A DNA stretch of 64,000 nt from a virus. A program made the translations under genes and the position numbers. The stretch is taken from positions 1 to 64,000 of IMG/VR virus record IMGVR_UViG_3300023184_000024, one strand, 5' to 3'. Below, piece by piece: positions 14,855 to 22,353 of the stretch (position 1 is the stretch's first letter; the number at the start of each line of letters is the position of its first letter). The notes under the pieces are model-generated. The model was given only the letters and a program-made list of their open reading frames with translations. It was not told where the DNA came from and made no database searches.

Positions 14855-14936
14855 ATTGATATGAACTGTACAAACACCCCCGAATTTGAGTTGCCCAAAA
14901 CCAATGTTTTTGGTAATTCAAATATAGCAAAAGTGA

Positions 14937-14965
14937 TTGACCAATTAATCATCTTTTGCTATACT
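14937..14965 (+). promoter_or_regulatory. sigma70-type promoter (downstream member of a tandem pair)
   Basis: TTGACC at 14937-14942, 17-base spacer, TATACT at 14960-14965. The spacer and flanks resemble the promoter at 14826 (both read TTGACCAATTA), so the pair looks like a duplication. Initiation would fall at the first arm of the hairpin at 14971. Confidence 0.8.
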
Positions 14966-14970
14966 AACGG

Positions 14971-14995
14971 TATGCTGAAAACACAGCATATTTTT
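14971..14995 (+). terminator. Hairpin with U-tract at the 5' end of the transcript
   Basis: TATGCTG (14971-14977), loop AAAACA, CAGCATA (14984-14990), then TTTTT. It has terminator form but lies at +1 of the promoter at 14937, about 130 bases after the start of the upstream promoter. It could terminate the upstream transcript and act as a 5' stabilising hairpin for the downstream one. Confidence 0.62.
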
Positions 14996-15029
14996 AACTT
15001 TAACTTAGGCTCTTTGAAAGGCATCTATC

Positions 15030-15380
15030 ATGGCTCAAACTGAAAAACTTTTTACCGTTGCTGGCACCGCTACACAAAATGGCACTACCAAAGTGCGTTT
15101 TGCCAACGACATGGTTGCTCGTGTCAAAATTTTGACAAAGAACAACTGTGATAACATTAACCTTATTGAGCTTCCACGCCCAATGACCAAATTGGAAGCT
15201 TTGCAACATTTGCAAACTTTGGGCATCACTGATGGTGACGCAGGCTATGCTGTTGCCAACAAGTTGTCAGAAAAATCCAAGGTCGCTAAACGTGCTGAGG
15301 TAAAAGTAGCAGTAAAACCTGCCACAAGCAACAAAGCAAAAGCAAAAGCTACTGTAGGCTCTACGCTGTCAGAAGCTTAA
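15030..15380 (+). CDS. Basic Ala/Lys-tailed protein, putative DNA-associated (116 aa)
   Basis: Residues 1-85 form a compact domain (FTVAGTATQNGTTKVRFAND, MTKLEALQHLQTLGITDGDA). Residues 86-116 are a Lys/Ala-rich tail (KRAEVKVAVKP, KAKAKATV) like histone H1-type tails. AAAGG lies 9 bases before the ATG. It has two tandem promoters and its own terminator, suggesting strong independent expression. DNA binding is inferred from composition only. Confidence 0.65.
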   Translation: MAQTEKLFTVAGTATQNGTTKVRFANDMVARVKILTKNNCDNINLIELPRPMTKLEALQHLQTLGITDGDAGYAVANKLSEKSKVAKRAEVKVAVKPATSNKAKAKATVGSTLSEA

Positions 15381-15403
15381 TAACTCTTAAGCAATTTTGC
15401 TAC

Positions 15404-15428
15404 AAAGCGGCCATAGTGCCGCTTTTCT
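15404..15428 (+). terminator. Intrinsic terminator
   Basis: AAAGCGGC (15404-15411), loop CATAGT, GCCGCTTT (15418-15425), followed by TCTTTT. It closes the unit of the basic protein gene. Confidence 0.88.
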
Positions 15429-15458
15429 TTTGACTTTGTCAATTGTCATAATTACTAG

Positions 15459-15713
15459 ATGTCAAATGAGGATATGTTAGAATTTGTAATCCGTGGAATC
15501 GTCATTGAGATCTGCGAGGTAATGTATAGGCATGGGCTCAACCCAGTGCCGTTGGCTCCTATAATGCGTTTGTTAGAAGTGCCAGAAGAGCAGGCTAAAA
15601 AATACGATGGTATGGTGTTTGAATTAGACGACGAGTTCATTGAGTTGGCCAAAAAACATCGGAATATTCAAAACAGTCTTCTGAGCATGCCGTCAGACGC
15701 TACAATACATTGA
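15459..15713 (+). CDS. Hypothetical protein (84 aa)
   Basis: The segment LEFVIRGIVIEICEVMYRHG, then LNPVPLAPIMRLL, looks helical with a hydrophobic face. The C-terminus is acidic and helical (FELDDEFIELAKKHRN). It overlaps the next ATG by one base. No family recognised. Confidence 0.62.
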   Translation: MSNEDMLEFVIRGIVIEICEVMYRHGLNPVPLAPIMRLLEVPEEQAKKYDGMVFELDDEFIELAKKHRNIQNSLLSMPSDATIH

Positions 15714-15952
15714 TGTCTATAACCAGTTACCGGGCCAATGAGCCGCTGTATCTTGTGATCATAAGACACAACAATGCCGAAAAGTTACTAAAGGAATGGG
15801 CACAATCGACCAGGACTGATGTATCAATTGACAACAACCGAATGAGATTATTTGAGGACAAGGCATTAAATTTATTCCAAGTCACTTGGTCACACAGTTG
15901 GGACATGGTTACTATCTGGGATTACTGGAATAAGCGACACATTTATTTTTAG
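15713..15952 (+). CDS. Hypothetical aromatic-rich protein (79 aa)
   Basis: The ATG at 15713 is coupled to the previous stop (TGATG). The sequence contains MRLFEDKALNLFQVTWSHSW, then DMVTIWDYWN. The F-Q-V-T-W strand loosely recalls the Trp-ending module found in three other small proteins of the window. No terminator was noticed before the next promoter (15981). Confidence 0.6.
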   Translation: MSITSYRANEPLYLVIIRHNNAEKLLKEWAQSTRTDVSIDNNRMRLFEDKALNLFQVTWSHSWDMVTIWDYWNKRHIYF

Positions 15953-15980
15953 CTAGAGTGCCAAAATCACCAGAAAAGTG

Positions 15981-16009
15981 TTGACTTATTGACATCAATG
16001 TCATAAAAT
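15981..16009 (+). promoter_or_regulatory. sigma70-type promoter
   Basis: TTGACT at 15981-15986, 17-base spacer, TAAAAT at 16004-16009, then ACTTGTACTGA as in the promoters near 1.4-2.6 kb. AAAGGAG precedes the ATG at 16037. Confidence 0.82.
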
Positions 16010-16036
16010 ACTTGTACTGATCACAAAGGAGAACAC

Positions 16037-16228
16037 ATGTCAGCAAATCACGACGCAATCAAAACCGCATACGAAACTTATGTTTTGGAAAATGAGAAGT
16101 TCACAGGCAAAGGTGTCAAAGCTGCCGCCGCCCGTGCCAGAAAAGCCTTGCAGGAAATGAGCAAAGCAATCAAAGAACGCCGAAAAGAAATCACCGCAGA
16201 AAAAGAAGCGTTAACAGTGGCCAAGTAA
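16037..16228 (+). CDS. Small histone-like basic protein (63 aa)
   Basis: The pattern YVLENEKFTGKGVKAAAARA, then RKALQEMSKAIKERRKEI, resembles short histone H1/Hc1-like proteins of bacteria and their phages (acidic helix, G-K hinge, RARKALQE-like basic helix). Such proteins coat or condense DNA. AAAGGAG lies 7 bases before the ATG. It is expressed from its own promoter with the epimerase gene 5 bases downstream. Confidence 0.72.
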   Translation: MSANHDAIKTAYETYVLENEKFTGKGVKAAAARARKALQEMSKAIKERRKEITAEKEALTVAK

Positions 16229-16233
16229 CCAAT

Positions 16234-17352
16234 ATGAAAATTTTAATGACTGGTGCCAGTGGCTTTATTGGGAGCCATCTGTTTCCGATACTATCAACTA
16301 GTCATGACGTACATGCACTAACTAGTGACTTGTTGAATTTTTCTGAAGTTCGACAAGAAGTAGAAAGTTGTAATCCAGATTTAGTTATACATTTGGCAGC
16401 AAGAACAGAAGTGGAACGTAGTTTTTACGAACCAATGACGTTCAGTCAAATTAACTATGATGGTAGTATCAATCTCATTGAAACATGTAAAAAGTTACCT
16501 AACCTACGTAACTTTTTATTTGCAAGTACCATGGAAGTATATGGATGGCAGCCTATCAGCGACGAGGTACAACACACCGGAAGTTTTGTACAGTCTGTGG
16601 CATTCGATGAACATACCGCACCTAATCCCAATGCACCTTATGCAGTGGCCAAATTTGGGGTGGAAAAGTATCTTGAATACATGCACCGAAGCCAAGGGTT
16701 TCCTTTTACATCACTGAGACAAACCAATGCATACGGTCGAAAAGACAATGACTTTTTTGTAACAGAGCAAATAATTACTCAAATGTTGAAAAATCCATCC
16801 GATGTGTATTTGGGTTACGAAAAACCTTTTCGTAACTTTATCTATGTTGACGACCTTATATCCGCTTGGGTAAGTTTGGTTGAGCACACAGATTCAGTCA
16901 ACCAAGGAATGATTTTTACTGTTGGCCCGGATAACCCAATTCAAATAGGTGCCTGGGCTGATATTATTGCAAAAAAACTCAACTGGCACGGGCAGATACA
17001 TTGGAACTCCAAGCCCACTCGCCCTGGTGAAATATATTGGCTGAACAGTGGGAACACACTGATCCATCAAGTCACCGGGTGGCATCCATTGGTAGAGTAC
17101 GATCAAGGTTTAGATAATACCATTGATATATGGAAAAAAAAACTTGCAAGTTATACAATGACTGATACAAAATTTACTAGAACCATTGTGGAAGATCCGG
17201 ATAGTCCGGGGGAACTCATGTTGGATCTCGGAGATGAAGTATGTGATCATCTGGGATGGCAACCAGGTGATGTCGTAGAATGGATTGACAACAAGGATGG
17301 TTCATGGACTTTACGCAAATCAATCTTGCCCTCAACAACAACGATACTATGA
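16234..17352 (+). CDS. NAD-dependent sugar epimerase/dehydratase fused to a small C-terminal domain (372 aa)
   Basis: Residues 1-305 form an extended short-chain dehydrogenase: GASGFIG (7-13) binds NAD, STMEVYG holds the catalytic Ser/Thr region, and Y136-x3-K140 is the active pair. Such enzymes epimerise or dehydrate UDP-, GDP- or dTDP-sugars. From Met309 an unrelated segment follows (FTRTIVEDPDSPGELMLDLG, then DEVCDHLGWQPGDVVEWI). It looks like an AbrB/swapped-hairpin-type module, which in other phages I recall as a separate small protein. The fusion, or internal initiation at 17158, is unusual. Confidence 0.82.
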   Translation: MKILMTGASGFIGSHLFPILSTSHDVHALTSDLLNFSEVRQEVESCNPDLVIHLAARTEVERSFYEPMTFSQINYDGSINLIETCKKLPNLRNFLFASTMEVYGWQPISDEVQHTGSFVQSVAFDEHTAPNPNAPYAVAKFGVEKYLEYMHRSQGFPFTSLRQTNAYGRKDNDFFVTEQIITQMLKNPSDVYLGYEKPFRNFIYVDDLISAWVSLVEHTDSVNQGMIFTVGPDNPIQIGAWADIIAKKLNWHGQIHWNSKPTRPGEIYWLNSGNTLIHQVTGWHPLVEYDQGLDNTIDIWKKKLASYTMTDTKFTRTIVEDPDSPGELMLDLGDEVCDHLGWQPGDVVEWIDNKDGSWTLRKSILPSTTTIL

Positions 17353-17732
17353 TGGGCCCGCACACTATTGACACGATTGATTCTATCACTCTTGATTCTA
17401 TCAATGTCAATTCTCACACTTATACTACTATAGCTGGTGGAAACATCGGACCGGGATCAGTTCTTACCACCAACGGTTGGTCGCCTAACCCTACATTGAC
17501 GGTGAGCCAAAGTGGCACCATACAGCTCGAAGGCAAAAATGCAGACATCAAAGTAAACGGCGAAAGCATGATGGAAACCCTGCGAGGAATACAGAATCGG
17601 CTTAACATGCTTCGTCCAAACACAGAGTTAGAAGCCGAATGGGACCAGTTACGAGAACTTGGAGAACAGTACAGAAAACTCGAAGCCGAGTTTGAAGAAA
17701 AAAGCAAGATGTGGAACACATTAAAAAAATGA
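17349..17732 (+). CDS. Hypothetical virion-like protein with C-terminal coiled coil (127 aa)
   Basis: ATG 17349 overlaps the epimerase stop by 4 bases; an upstream ATG at 17304 would overlap by 49 bases. The N-terminal half is beta-rich and repetitive in Thr/Ile (IDTIDSITLDSINVNSHTYT). The C-terminal 45 residues (LEAEWDQLRELGEQYRKLEA) form a coiled coil. This layout is reminiscent of phage minor structural or scaffold proteins, but the neighbours are metabolic. Confidence 0.62.
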   Translation: MMGPHTIDTIDSITLDSINVNSHTYTTIAGGNIGPGSVLTTNGWSPNPTLTVSQSGTIQLEGKNADIKVNGESMMETLRGIQNRLNMLRPNTELEAEWDQLRELGEQYRKLEAEFEEKSKMWNTLKK

Positions 17733-18547
17733 AACCTAAACAAAGAATTAATCACATAGTCAAATGGCTTCGTGCCTATGCCAAGAGTGCCAAAATCTCC
17801 ACTTTTGTAGTAGGAATCTCAGGCGGAATTGACAGCTCAGTTGTAAGTGCATTATGCGCCGAAACTGGCCTGAAAACCATTGTGGTACAGATGCCTATTC
17901 GACAGGCCAAGACACTGGACACTCGCAGTAGTATGCAAGCAGGATGGTTGTTGGAACGCTACAAGGACACAGTTACACACATGAGCATGGATCTAACTCC
18001 TGTGTATGCCGCATTTGAAAAGAAAGTTGGGCCATTCTGTTCTGTGGAACAAGAACCCAATGAGTCTGAACAACTGGCATTTGCCAACTCACGTGCTAGA
18101 CTGCGCATGATGACCCTGTATCAAATTGCACAAAGCCATGGTGGCATTGTGGTGGGCACAGGCAACCGGGTAGAAGATTTTGGTGTGGGTTTCTTTACCA
18201 AGTATGGTGATGGTGGAGTAGACATCAGCCCCATCGGTGATTGTCTCAAAACTGAGGTATGGGACATGGGCAGAGAATTTGGCTTGCCACAAGAAATCAT
18301 TGATGCTGCACCAACAGATGGATTGTGGACAGACGGTCGCACAGACGAAGATCAATTGGGCATGAGCTATCCTGAACTGGAACGGGCCATGGCCAATGAC
18401 GCTATAGAACAGCATGATGTATACAACACATTGCCTTTAGAATTGAGCAAAGATGAAAAGTCACAACTCAGGAAGTACCGTGCTATCCGTGCTCGTAACT
18501 TGCACAAGATGATGCCCATTCCTGTGTGCAAGATTGACACACAATGA
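17729..18547 (+). CDS. nadE: NAD+ synthetase NadE (ammonia-dependent type, 272 aa)
   Basis: ATG 17729 overlaps the preceding stop by 4 bases and is preferred over an upstream GTG. The ATP-pyrophosphatase loop SGGIDSS is at 31-37. [32 protein letters not shown] and [14 protein letters not shown] are the conserved deamido-NAD and ATP contact blocks. No glutaminase domain is present, so ammonia is the N donor. The enzyme makes NAD from nicotinate adenine dinucleotide. It overlaps the ferredoxin gene by 4 bases, an unusual pairing that points to redox-cofactor support during infection. Confidence 0.93.
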   Translation: MKPKQRINHIVKWLRAYAKSAKISTFVVGISGGIDSSVVSALCAETGLKTIVVQMPIRQAKTLDTRSSMQAGWLLERYKDTVTHMSMDLTPVYAAFEKKVGPFCSVEQEPNESEQLAFANSRARLRMMTLYQIAQSHGGIVVGTGNRVEDFGVGFFTKYGDGGVDISPIGDCLKTEVWDMGREFGLPQEIIDAAPTDGLWTDGRTDEDQLGMSYPELERAMANDAIEQHDVYNTLPLELSKDEKSQLRKYRAIRARNLHKMMPIPVCKIDTQ

Positions 18548-18870
18548 CCTATATTGTCACAGAAGCCTGTGTAAAATGCAAGTACACAGATTGTGTCAAC
18601 GTCTGCCCTGTGGACTGCTTCAAAGTAGGACCAAACTTCCTGGTCATTGATCCGGACGAATGTATTGACTGTGCGGTATGTGTACCGGAATGCCCAGTGA
18701 ACGCAATCTACGCCGAAGAGGATCTGCCCGAAGATCAACGGGAGTTCATACAACTCAATCGAGATCTAGCCCTTGTTTGGCCCACTATTACCAAATCAAT
18801 TGCACCATTGGAAGATGCCGATCATTGGGCAACTGTTGTTGATAAAAAACAGTACCTTGATCGTAGTTGA
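18544..18870 (+). CDS. fdxA: 7Fe (3Fe-4S/4Fe-4S) ferredoxin, FdxA type (108 aa)
   Basis: Nine cysteines at 9, 12, 17, 21, 25, 40, 43, 46 and 50 reproduce the spacing of Azotobacter FdI-type ferredoxins, which carry a 3Fe-4S and a 4Fe-4S cluster. The C-terminal 55 residues also match the long tail of that family. It is a low-potential electron carrier and could reduce the radical SAM enzymes or heme oxygenase of this phage. Cyanophage ferredoxins are usually the plant 2Fe-2S type, so this one is notable. Confidence 0.93.
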   Translation: MTYIVTEACVKCKYTDCVNVCPVDCFKVGPNFLVIDPDECIDCAVCVPECPVNAIYAEEDLPEDQREFIQLNRDLALVWPTITKSIAPLEDADHWATVVDKKQYLDRS

Positions 18871-18895
18871 CATACAATTCTATTTGTGCTATAAT
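18867..18895 (+). promoter_or_regulatory. sigma70-type promoter producing a leaderless start
   Basis: TTGACA at 18867-18872 overlaps the ferredoxin stop; 17-base spacer; TATAAT at 18890-18895. The ATG at 18901 is 5 bases after the -10 box. Confidence 0.84.
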
Positions 18896-18900
18896 AAAGC

Positions 18901-19164
18901 ATGAAACTTGTACACGATCACTGTAATGTTATAGTAGAAACTCGCCCGTTAATGCAGGACGTTATGGTCATACTAGAAGGTGGCCTCGACGCAGGCGACT
19001 GGATGTGGGCTCGGAAAGAGTTTACAGCTCGTCACGAACGCTGGATAAAATGGATGATCCAACACGGCTACCAAGCAGGCCGACACTACTGGCGGTGCAA
19101 AGAAGGCTATCGATTTTCTTCCGGCGCCCTGGCCACAGCATTTGTATTAGGAATAACAAAATGA
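18901..19164 (+). CDS. Hypothetical protein (87 aa), leaderless
   Basis: The product is soluble and Trp-rich: GDWMWARKEFTARHERWIKW, then QAGRHYWRCKEGYRFSSGAL. The C-terminus is hydrophobic (ATAFVLGITK). There is no Shine-Dalgarno site between promoter and start. It heads a three-gene chain with 4-base overlaps. No family recognised. Confidence 0.65.
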   Translation: MKLVHDHCNVIVETRPLMQDVMVILEGGLDAGDWMWARKEFTARHERWIKWMIQHGYQAGRHYWRCKEGYRFSSGALATAFVLGITK

Positions 19165-19391
19165 TCGAGATTAGCACAAATTCCAAAACATTTAAAACTC
19201 TGCGTCCGGGCGATCCAGACTTTGTAATGGGCAATGGCATACTCATGGCACCTCGTGCTGGACTTGAGATCAGTGACAACTGTCCTAATAAATACGTGTC
19301 AGTAATCAGAGAATGTATCAACCAAGGCTGGCTCAAGCCAGTGGCCCACATGCGAGATTCAGAATATACCTGGGAGTTACTACAGAAATGA
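19161..19391 (+). CDS. Hypothetical protein (76 aa)
   Basis: ATG 19161 overlaps the previous stop (ATGA), which decides the start over longer versions. It contains KTLRPGDPDFVMGNGILMAP, then RAGLEISDNCPNKYVSVI, probably an alpha/beta fold. Function unknown. Confidence 0.65.
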   Translation: MIEISTNSKTFKTLRPGDPDFVMGNGILMAPRAGLEISDNCPNKYVSVIRECINQGWLKPVAHMRDSEYTWELLQK

Positions 19392-19546
19392 TTGATACCG
19401 AAACCAATGCAAGAGACATTGTTTACTCCAAAGAGCATGATGCCTACTACAACCAAACAACCAACGAGTGGACCGAAACCAAGTGCGATGATCCTGCTTG
19501 TGAATACTGTGCCACCCGCCCTGAACGACCAGTAGTTGACAAATAA
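19388..19546 (+). CDS. Small Cys-containing protein (52 aa)
   Basis: ATG 19388 overlaps the previous stop by 4 bases. The C-terminus has three Cys in a CDDPACEYC arrangement that could bind zinc. The next promoter's -35 box begins in its last codons. No family recognised. Confidence 0.58.
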   Translation: MIDTETNARDIVYSKEHDAYYNQTTNEWTETKCDDPACEYCATRPERPVVDK

Positions 19547-19564
19547 ATTTGGGCATGTTATAAT
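19536..19564 (+). promoter_or_regulatory. sigma70-type promoter
   Basis: TTGACA at 19536-19541, 17-base spacer, TATAAT at 19559-19564. TTTGGAG precedes the start at 19589. Confidence 0.86.
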
Positions 19565-19588
19565 ATACACATAATTTGGAGATAATTG

Positions 19589-19975
19589 ATGAGCATGCAC
19601 TTACATCACCCTAGCTTGAGTCTCAACGGCAAGTATCGTGGCAAAGTAAAATATCGTAATGCCGCAGAAGCACAGAAAGCTCGTGAACTAGACGAGGCTT
19701 GGAAACTCCTCCAGAAGAAATGGGAATTAGATACTGATGAAAAAAGGCGCCAACGTGCCTTGGCCGCCGAGCCGTTGAATTACAAATTGAGCATACCTGC
19801 TGGCAGAGATACCAAGCATATCCCCAGCCGAGACACTGGTGGTAATGCGGCCCTGGCTCCGGCCAAAGTATACACTGGTACCAAAGTCAAAGGCATTGGC
19901 ACCATGCATAAAAGCAATGCTGTTCCTATCTTCAGTGACGAGGAGGCCATTGCAATTTCAACAATGAGACGATAA
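19589..19975 (+). CDS. Conserved phage hypothetical protein (128 aa)
   Basis: ATG 19589 is taken over the in-frame TTG at 19586. The N-terminal YRGKVKYRNAAEAQKARELD, then EAWKLLQKKWEL, is a basic helix region. The C-terminal part (SIPAGRDTKHIPSRDTGGNA) is extended and ends in FSDEEAIAISTMRR. I recall proteins of this composition from many tailed phages without function. Probably cytoplasmic. Confidence 0.68.
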   Translation: MSMHLHHPSLSLNGKYRGKVKYRNAAEAQKARELDEAWKLLQKKWELDTDEKRRQRALAAEPLNYKLSIPAGRDTKHIPSRDTGGNAALAPAKVYTGTKVKGIGTMHKSNAVPIFSDEEAIAISTMRR

Positions 19976-20170
19976 ATGAATATAGAAGTAAAAACAGATG
20001 TTAGTGGTAAGTGGGTCGCACGTGATGATGTTGATGTTATTATTAAAAATACAGCGCAAGAATGCATTAGTATTTTAAACAATCCACACACTGCATCTAA
20101 TCTAGATCTCGCTCAGAGCGTGACCAACGAGATAGTTAAGCAAATCAAACAACGATTTGAGATAACATGA
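19976..20170 (+). CDS. Hypothetical protein (64 aa)
   Basis: It starts right after the preceding stop. It has an N-terminal beta hairpin (MNIEVKTDVSGKWVARDDVD) followed by helices (NTAQECISILN, QSVTNEIVKQIKQRF). It overlaps the metallophosphoesterase by 4 bases. Confidence 0.62.
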   Translation: MNIEVKTDVSGKWVARDDVDVIIKNTAQECISILNNPHTASNLDLAQSVTNEIVKQIKQRFEIT

Positions 20171-21009
20171 AACTATATGTAACCAGTGACATTCACCTTG
20201 AATTTGGTGATTGCATAATTGAAAACACGGACAACGTAGATGTGCTGATCCTCAGTGGCGATATCATGATTGCCCAGGATCTGCATGACCATTCCGAAGA
20301 AAGCCTACGTGCAGGCATTGTAACCGAGAGTCTAGGCGAACGTCAAGCAAAAGCTATTCGCTTTCGTGAGTTTTTGCAACGATGCAGTGATGACTTTCCG
20401 CACGTAATTTATATTGCAGGAAATCATGAGTTTTACCATGGCAAGTGGCCCATTGGCATTGAGTACCTGCGTGAAGAGTGTGCAAAGTTTTCCAATGTTT
20501 ACTTTATGGAAAATGATTGTAGAAACATCGATGGGTACACATTCATTGGCAGTACATTGTGGACTGATATGAACAAGGGTGATCCAATTACCCTGTATCA
20601 TATTGCTGGTATGATGAATGACTATAGAATCATTCGCAACAGTGACCATGGCTTTAGACGTCTAACACCCGAAGATGTTGCACTACGTCACCGCACCAGT
20701 GTGGGGTACATCAAAACAATCATTGAAGGTAAGTTTGATCAAAAGTTTGTAGTGGTAGGACACATGGCTCCCAGCAGATTAAGCACCCATCCTAGATATG
20801 CCGACGACAATATCATGAATGGCGGATACAGTTCTAGCTTGGATGAGTTTATCATGGATCACCCACAAATTAAACTATGGACGCACGGACACACACATGA
20901 AGATTTTGATTATATGGTTGGCAGTACTCGTATTGTATGTAATCCACGTGGGTATATCAACTACGAAGAAAGAGCTGATACATGGCAACCAAAACTAGTG
21001 GAAATTTAA
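20167..21009 (+). CDS. Calcineurin-like metallophosphoesterase (280 aa)
   Basis: The five family motifs are present in order: Asp8/His10 in TSDIHLEF, the GD in LILSGDIMI, GNHEFYHG, GHMAPS, and GHTHEDFD. The fold binds two metal ions and hydrolyses phosphomonoesters or diesters. Phage members act on nucleic acid ends, cyclic nucleotides or other phosphoesters; the substrate cannot be read here. It overlaps the preceding ORF by 4 bases and the next by 28. Confidence 0.9.
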   Translation: MKLYVTSDIHLEFGDCIIENTDNVDVLILSGDIMIAQDLHDHSEESLRAGIVTESLGERQAKAIRFREFLQRCSDDFPHVIYIAGNHEFYHGKWPIGIEYLREECAKFSNVYFMENDCRNIDGYTFIGSTLWTDMNKGDPITLYHIAGMMNDYRIIRNSDHGFRRLTPEDVALRHRTSVGYIKTIIEGKFDQKFVVVGHMAPSRLSTHPRYADDNIMNGGYSSSLDEFIMDHPQIKLWTHGHTHEDFDYMVGSTRIVCNPRGYINYEERADTWQPKLVEI

Positions 21010-21206
21010 CAAACTATCCACATGTGACAAGAATTACATGGACCAGGGTTCCCAAATGGAACGAAATGTGTGCCTGGGCAATTGAACATTTTGGATTACC
21101 AGGTGATCGATTCATTACACATGCAACAGAAGATTACATGGAATGGATGTTTAATAATGCCGACGATCAATTATTTTTTATTTTAGCATGGGGAAATGAC
21201 CGATGA
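20982..21206 (+). CDS. Small Trp-ending domain protein (74 aa)
   Basis: The core IEHFGLPGDRFITHATEDYM, then EWMFNNADDQLFFILAWGND, shares the D-x-x-x-F-x-L-x-W ending with the proteins at 9954 and 57305. It is embedded between the phosphoesterase and the SH3-like gene, with overlaps at both ends. Function unknown; probably a conserved phage module. Confidence 0.66.
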   Translation: MATKTSGNLTNYPHVTRITWTRVPKWNEMCAWAIEHFGLPGDRFITHATEDYMEWMFNNADDQLFFILAWGNDR

Positions 21207-21556
21207 ACTTTGAAGAAACAACAATGTGGCAACGGCTCAGCAACGGTGATGCCAACTATTATACCAAGGCCGCGGAACCTGAACGAACAGCTTTTCGTGT
21301 TTGGTTCAAAGGTCTGCTTCAAGAACGACAGATTACTGTGGAATTTGAAAAAGCAGATGGCACTGTTAGGGCCATGATTTGCACTTTAAACGAAGACAAC
21401 GGTGCTAAGTACACGGTGAATGAAACAAAGGAAGATAATGCCGCATCTAAAAAGAAACCCAACGATGATGTGTGCGTGGTTTGGGACTGCACACAACATG
21501 CATGGCGCAGTTTTCGTTGGGATAGACTGAAAAGGATTGAATTTTCAATTGGCTAA
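21203..21556 (+). CDS. WYL_2/DUF2693-like SH3 beta-barrel protein (117 aa)
   Basis: The segments [30 protein letters not shown], and [20 protein letters not shown] fit the phage Sm-like/SH3 family known as WYL_2 or DUF2693. In T4-like phages such proteins are conserved but poorly characterised and may bind nucleic acid. The stop overlaps the IF-1 start by 8 bases, so the two may be co-translated. Confidence 0.74.
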   Translation: MNFEETTMWQRLSNGDANYYTKAAEPERTAFRVWFKGLLQERQITVEFEKADGTVRAMICTLNEDNGAKYTVNETKEDNAASKKKPNDDVCVVWDCTQHAWRSFRWDRLKRIEFSIG

Positions 21557-21767
21557 AGAAGAAGGTTTTAAGATAGACGGACAGGTAATTGATGTACTGC
21601 CCAACGCAATGTTTAGGGTTAAATTATCCAATCTGGATGAGCCTATTACCGGCATAATTTCGGGAAAAATGCGACAACACAATATTAAAATTCTACTAGG
21701 TGACACAGTAGAAGTAGAGTTTAGCCCATACGATTTAACACGTGGTCGTATTACCCGACGCAAATAA
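21549..21767 (+). CDS. infA: Translation initiation factor IF-1 homologue (72 aa)
   Basis: With the TTG start at 21549 the protein begins M-AKEEG, exactly like bacterial IF-1, and has the standard 72 residues. The OB-fold signature is complete: [50 protein letters not shown]-1 binds the A site of the 30S subunit during initiation. A phage copy could bias initiation toward phage mRNAs, which in this genome include several apparent leaderless ones. No ATG is available in frame, so the TTG start is required. Confidence 0.93.
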   Translation: MAKEEGFKIDGQVIDVLPNAMFRVKLSNLDEPITGIISGKMRQHNIKILLGDTVEVEFSPYDLTRGRITRRK

Positions 21768-21770
21768 ATA
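21765..21770 (+). promoter_or_regulatory. Late-type promoter element TAAATA
   Basis: TAAATAC begins at the infA stop codon (21765) and ends 4 bases before the SOD ATG at 21775. It may give a leaderless SOD mRNA, or be a chance overlap with the stop codon. Confidence 0.45.
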
Positions 21771-21774
21771 CAAG

Positions 21775-22323
21775 ATGGAACTACGTGACTCTATCAATCT
21801 TGTAGAAGCAAGCACTCGCCCAGCAAAACTGGAAACCACTCCTTTGCCGTACGGGGTCAAAGACCTTGAACCCGTGATGAGCAAGGAAACCATAGACTAT
21901 CATTTTGAGCATTTAGCCAAAGGCTATGCCCGACGTTACAATGCAGGAGAAGGCAATGCGGATTTTAATCGTGCTGGCAGTTTTTTACATAATAAGTTTT
22001 TCCCTCAGCTTCGGGCTCCCAAAGGTGCCAATCGGCCCCGGGGTGCAGTACTTGCACTCATAGAAGAAAAATTCAAAACTTGGGAAGATTTCAAAGACGC
22101 TTTCAAAGAAGCCGCAATGAAGATCCAAGGAAGTGGTTGGGTTTATTTGAGCACAGGTGGTGATATCAAAACCATTGCCAATCACTCTGTGCGCACCGAC
22201 ATTGCATTAATTTTAGATATGTGGGAACATGCATTTGCTCTCCAATACCAATGGGATAAAGAAGCCTACATTGATAGTTTCTGGAAAATAGTAGACTGGA
22301 ATGTCGTGAATGAACGACTATGA
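21775..22323 (+). CDS. Iron/manganese superoxide dismutase (182 aa)
   Basis: The four metal ligands are in place: His43 (DYHFEHL), His72 (LHNKFF), Asp148 and His152 (LDMWEHAF). Length and the C-terminal QYQWDKEAYIDSFWKIVDWN block match the family. The enzyme converts superoxide to peroxide and oxygen in the cytoplasm. Some side positions differ from host SODs: LHNKFF replaces the NHxFxW box and YLST follows GSGWV, so activity and metal preference should be considered open. Neighbours are IF-1 and, after an HNH gene, an Fe-S carrier. Confidence 0.9.
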   Translation: MELRDSINLVEASTRPAKLETTPLPYGVKDLEPVMSKETIDYHFEHLAKGYARRYNAGEGNADFNRAGSFLHNKFFPQLRAPKGANRPRGAVLALIEEKFKTWEDFKDAFKEAAMKIQGSGWVYLSTGGDIKTIANHSVRTDIALILDMWEHAFALQYQWDKEAYIDSFWKIVDWNVVNERL

Positions 22324-22325
22324 CA

Positions 22326-22331
22326 TAAATA
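22326..22331 (+). promoter_or_regulatory. Late-type promoter element TAAATA
   Basis: CATAAATACT at 22324-22333 lies 22 bases upstream of the HNH gene ATG (22354), with ACAAGGA as ribosome site. The motif matches the elements before the virion genes at 23383 and 28643. Confidence 0.6.
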
Positions 22332-22353
22332 CTTGTGGGAACACACAAGGACT

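Noticed and set aside
14861-15043. A 60-codon plus-strand ORF starting just after the promoter at 14826
   Set aside because: It runs through the second tandem promoter and the 14971 hairpin and overlaps the start of the basic protein gene; more likely a chance frame.
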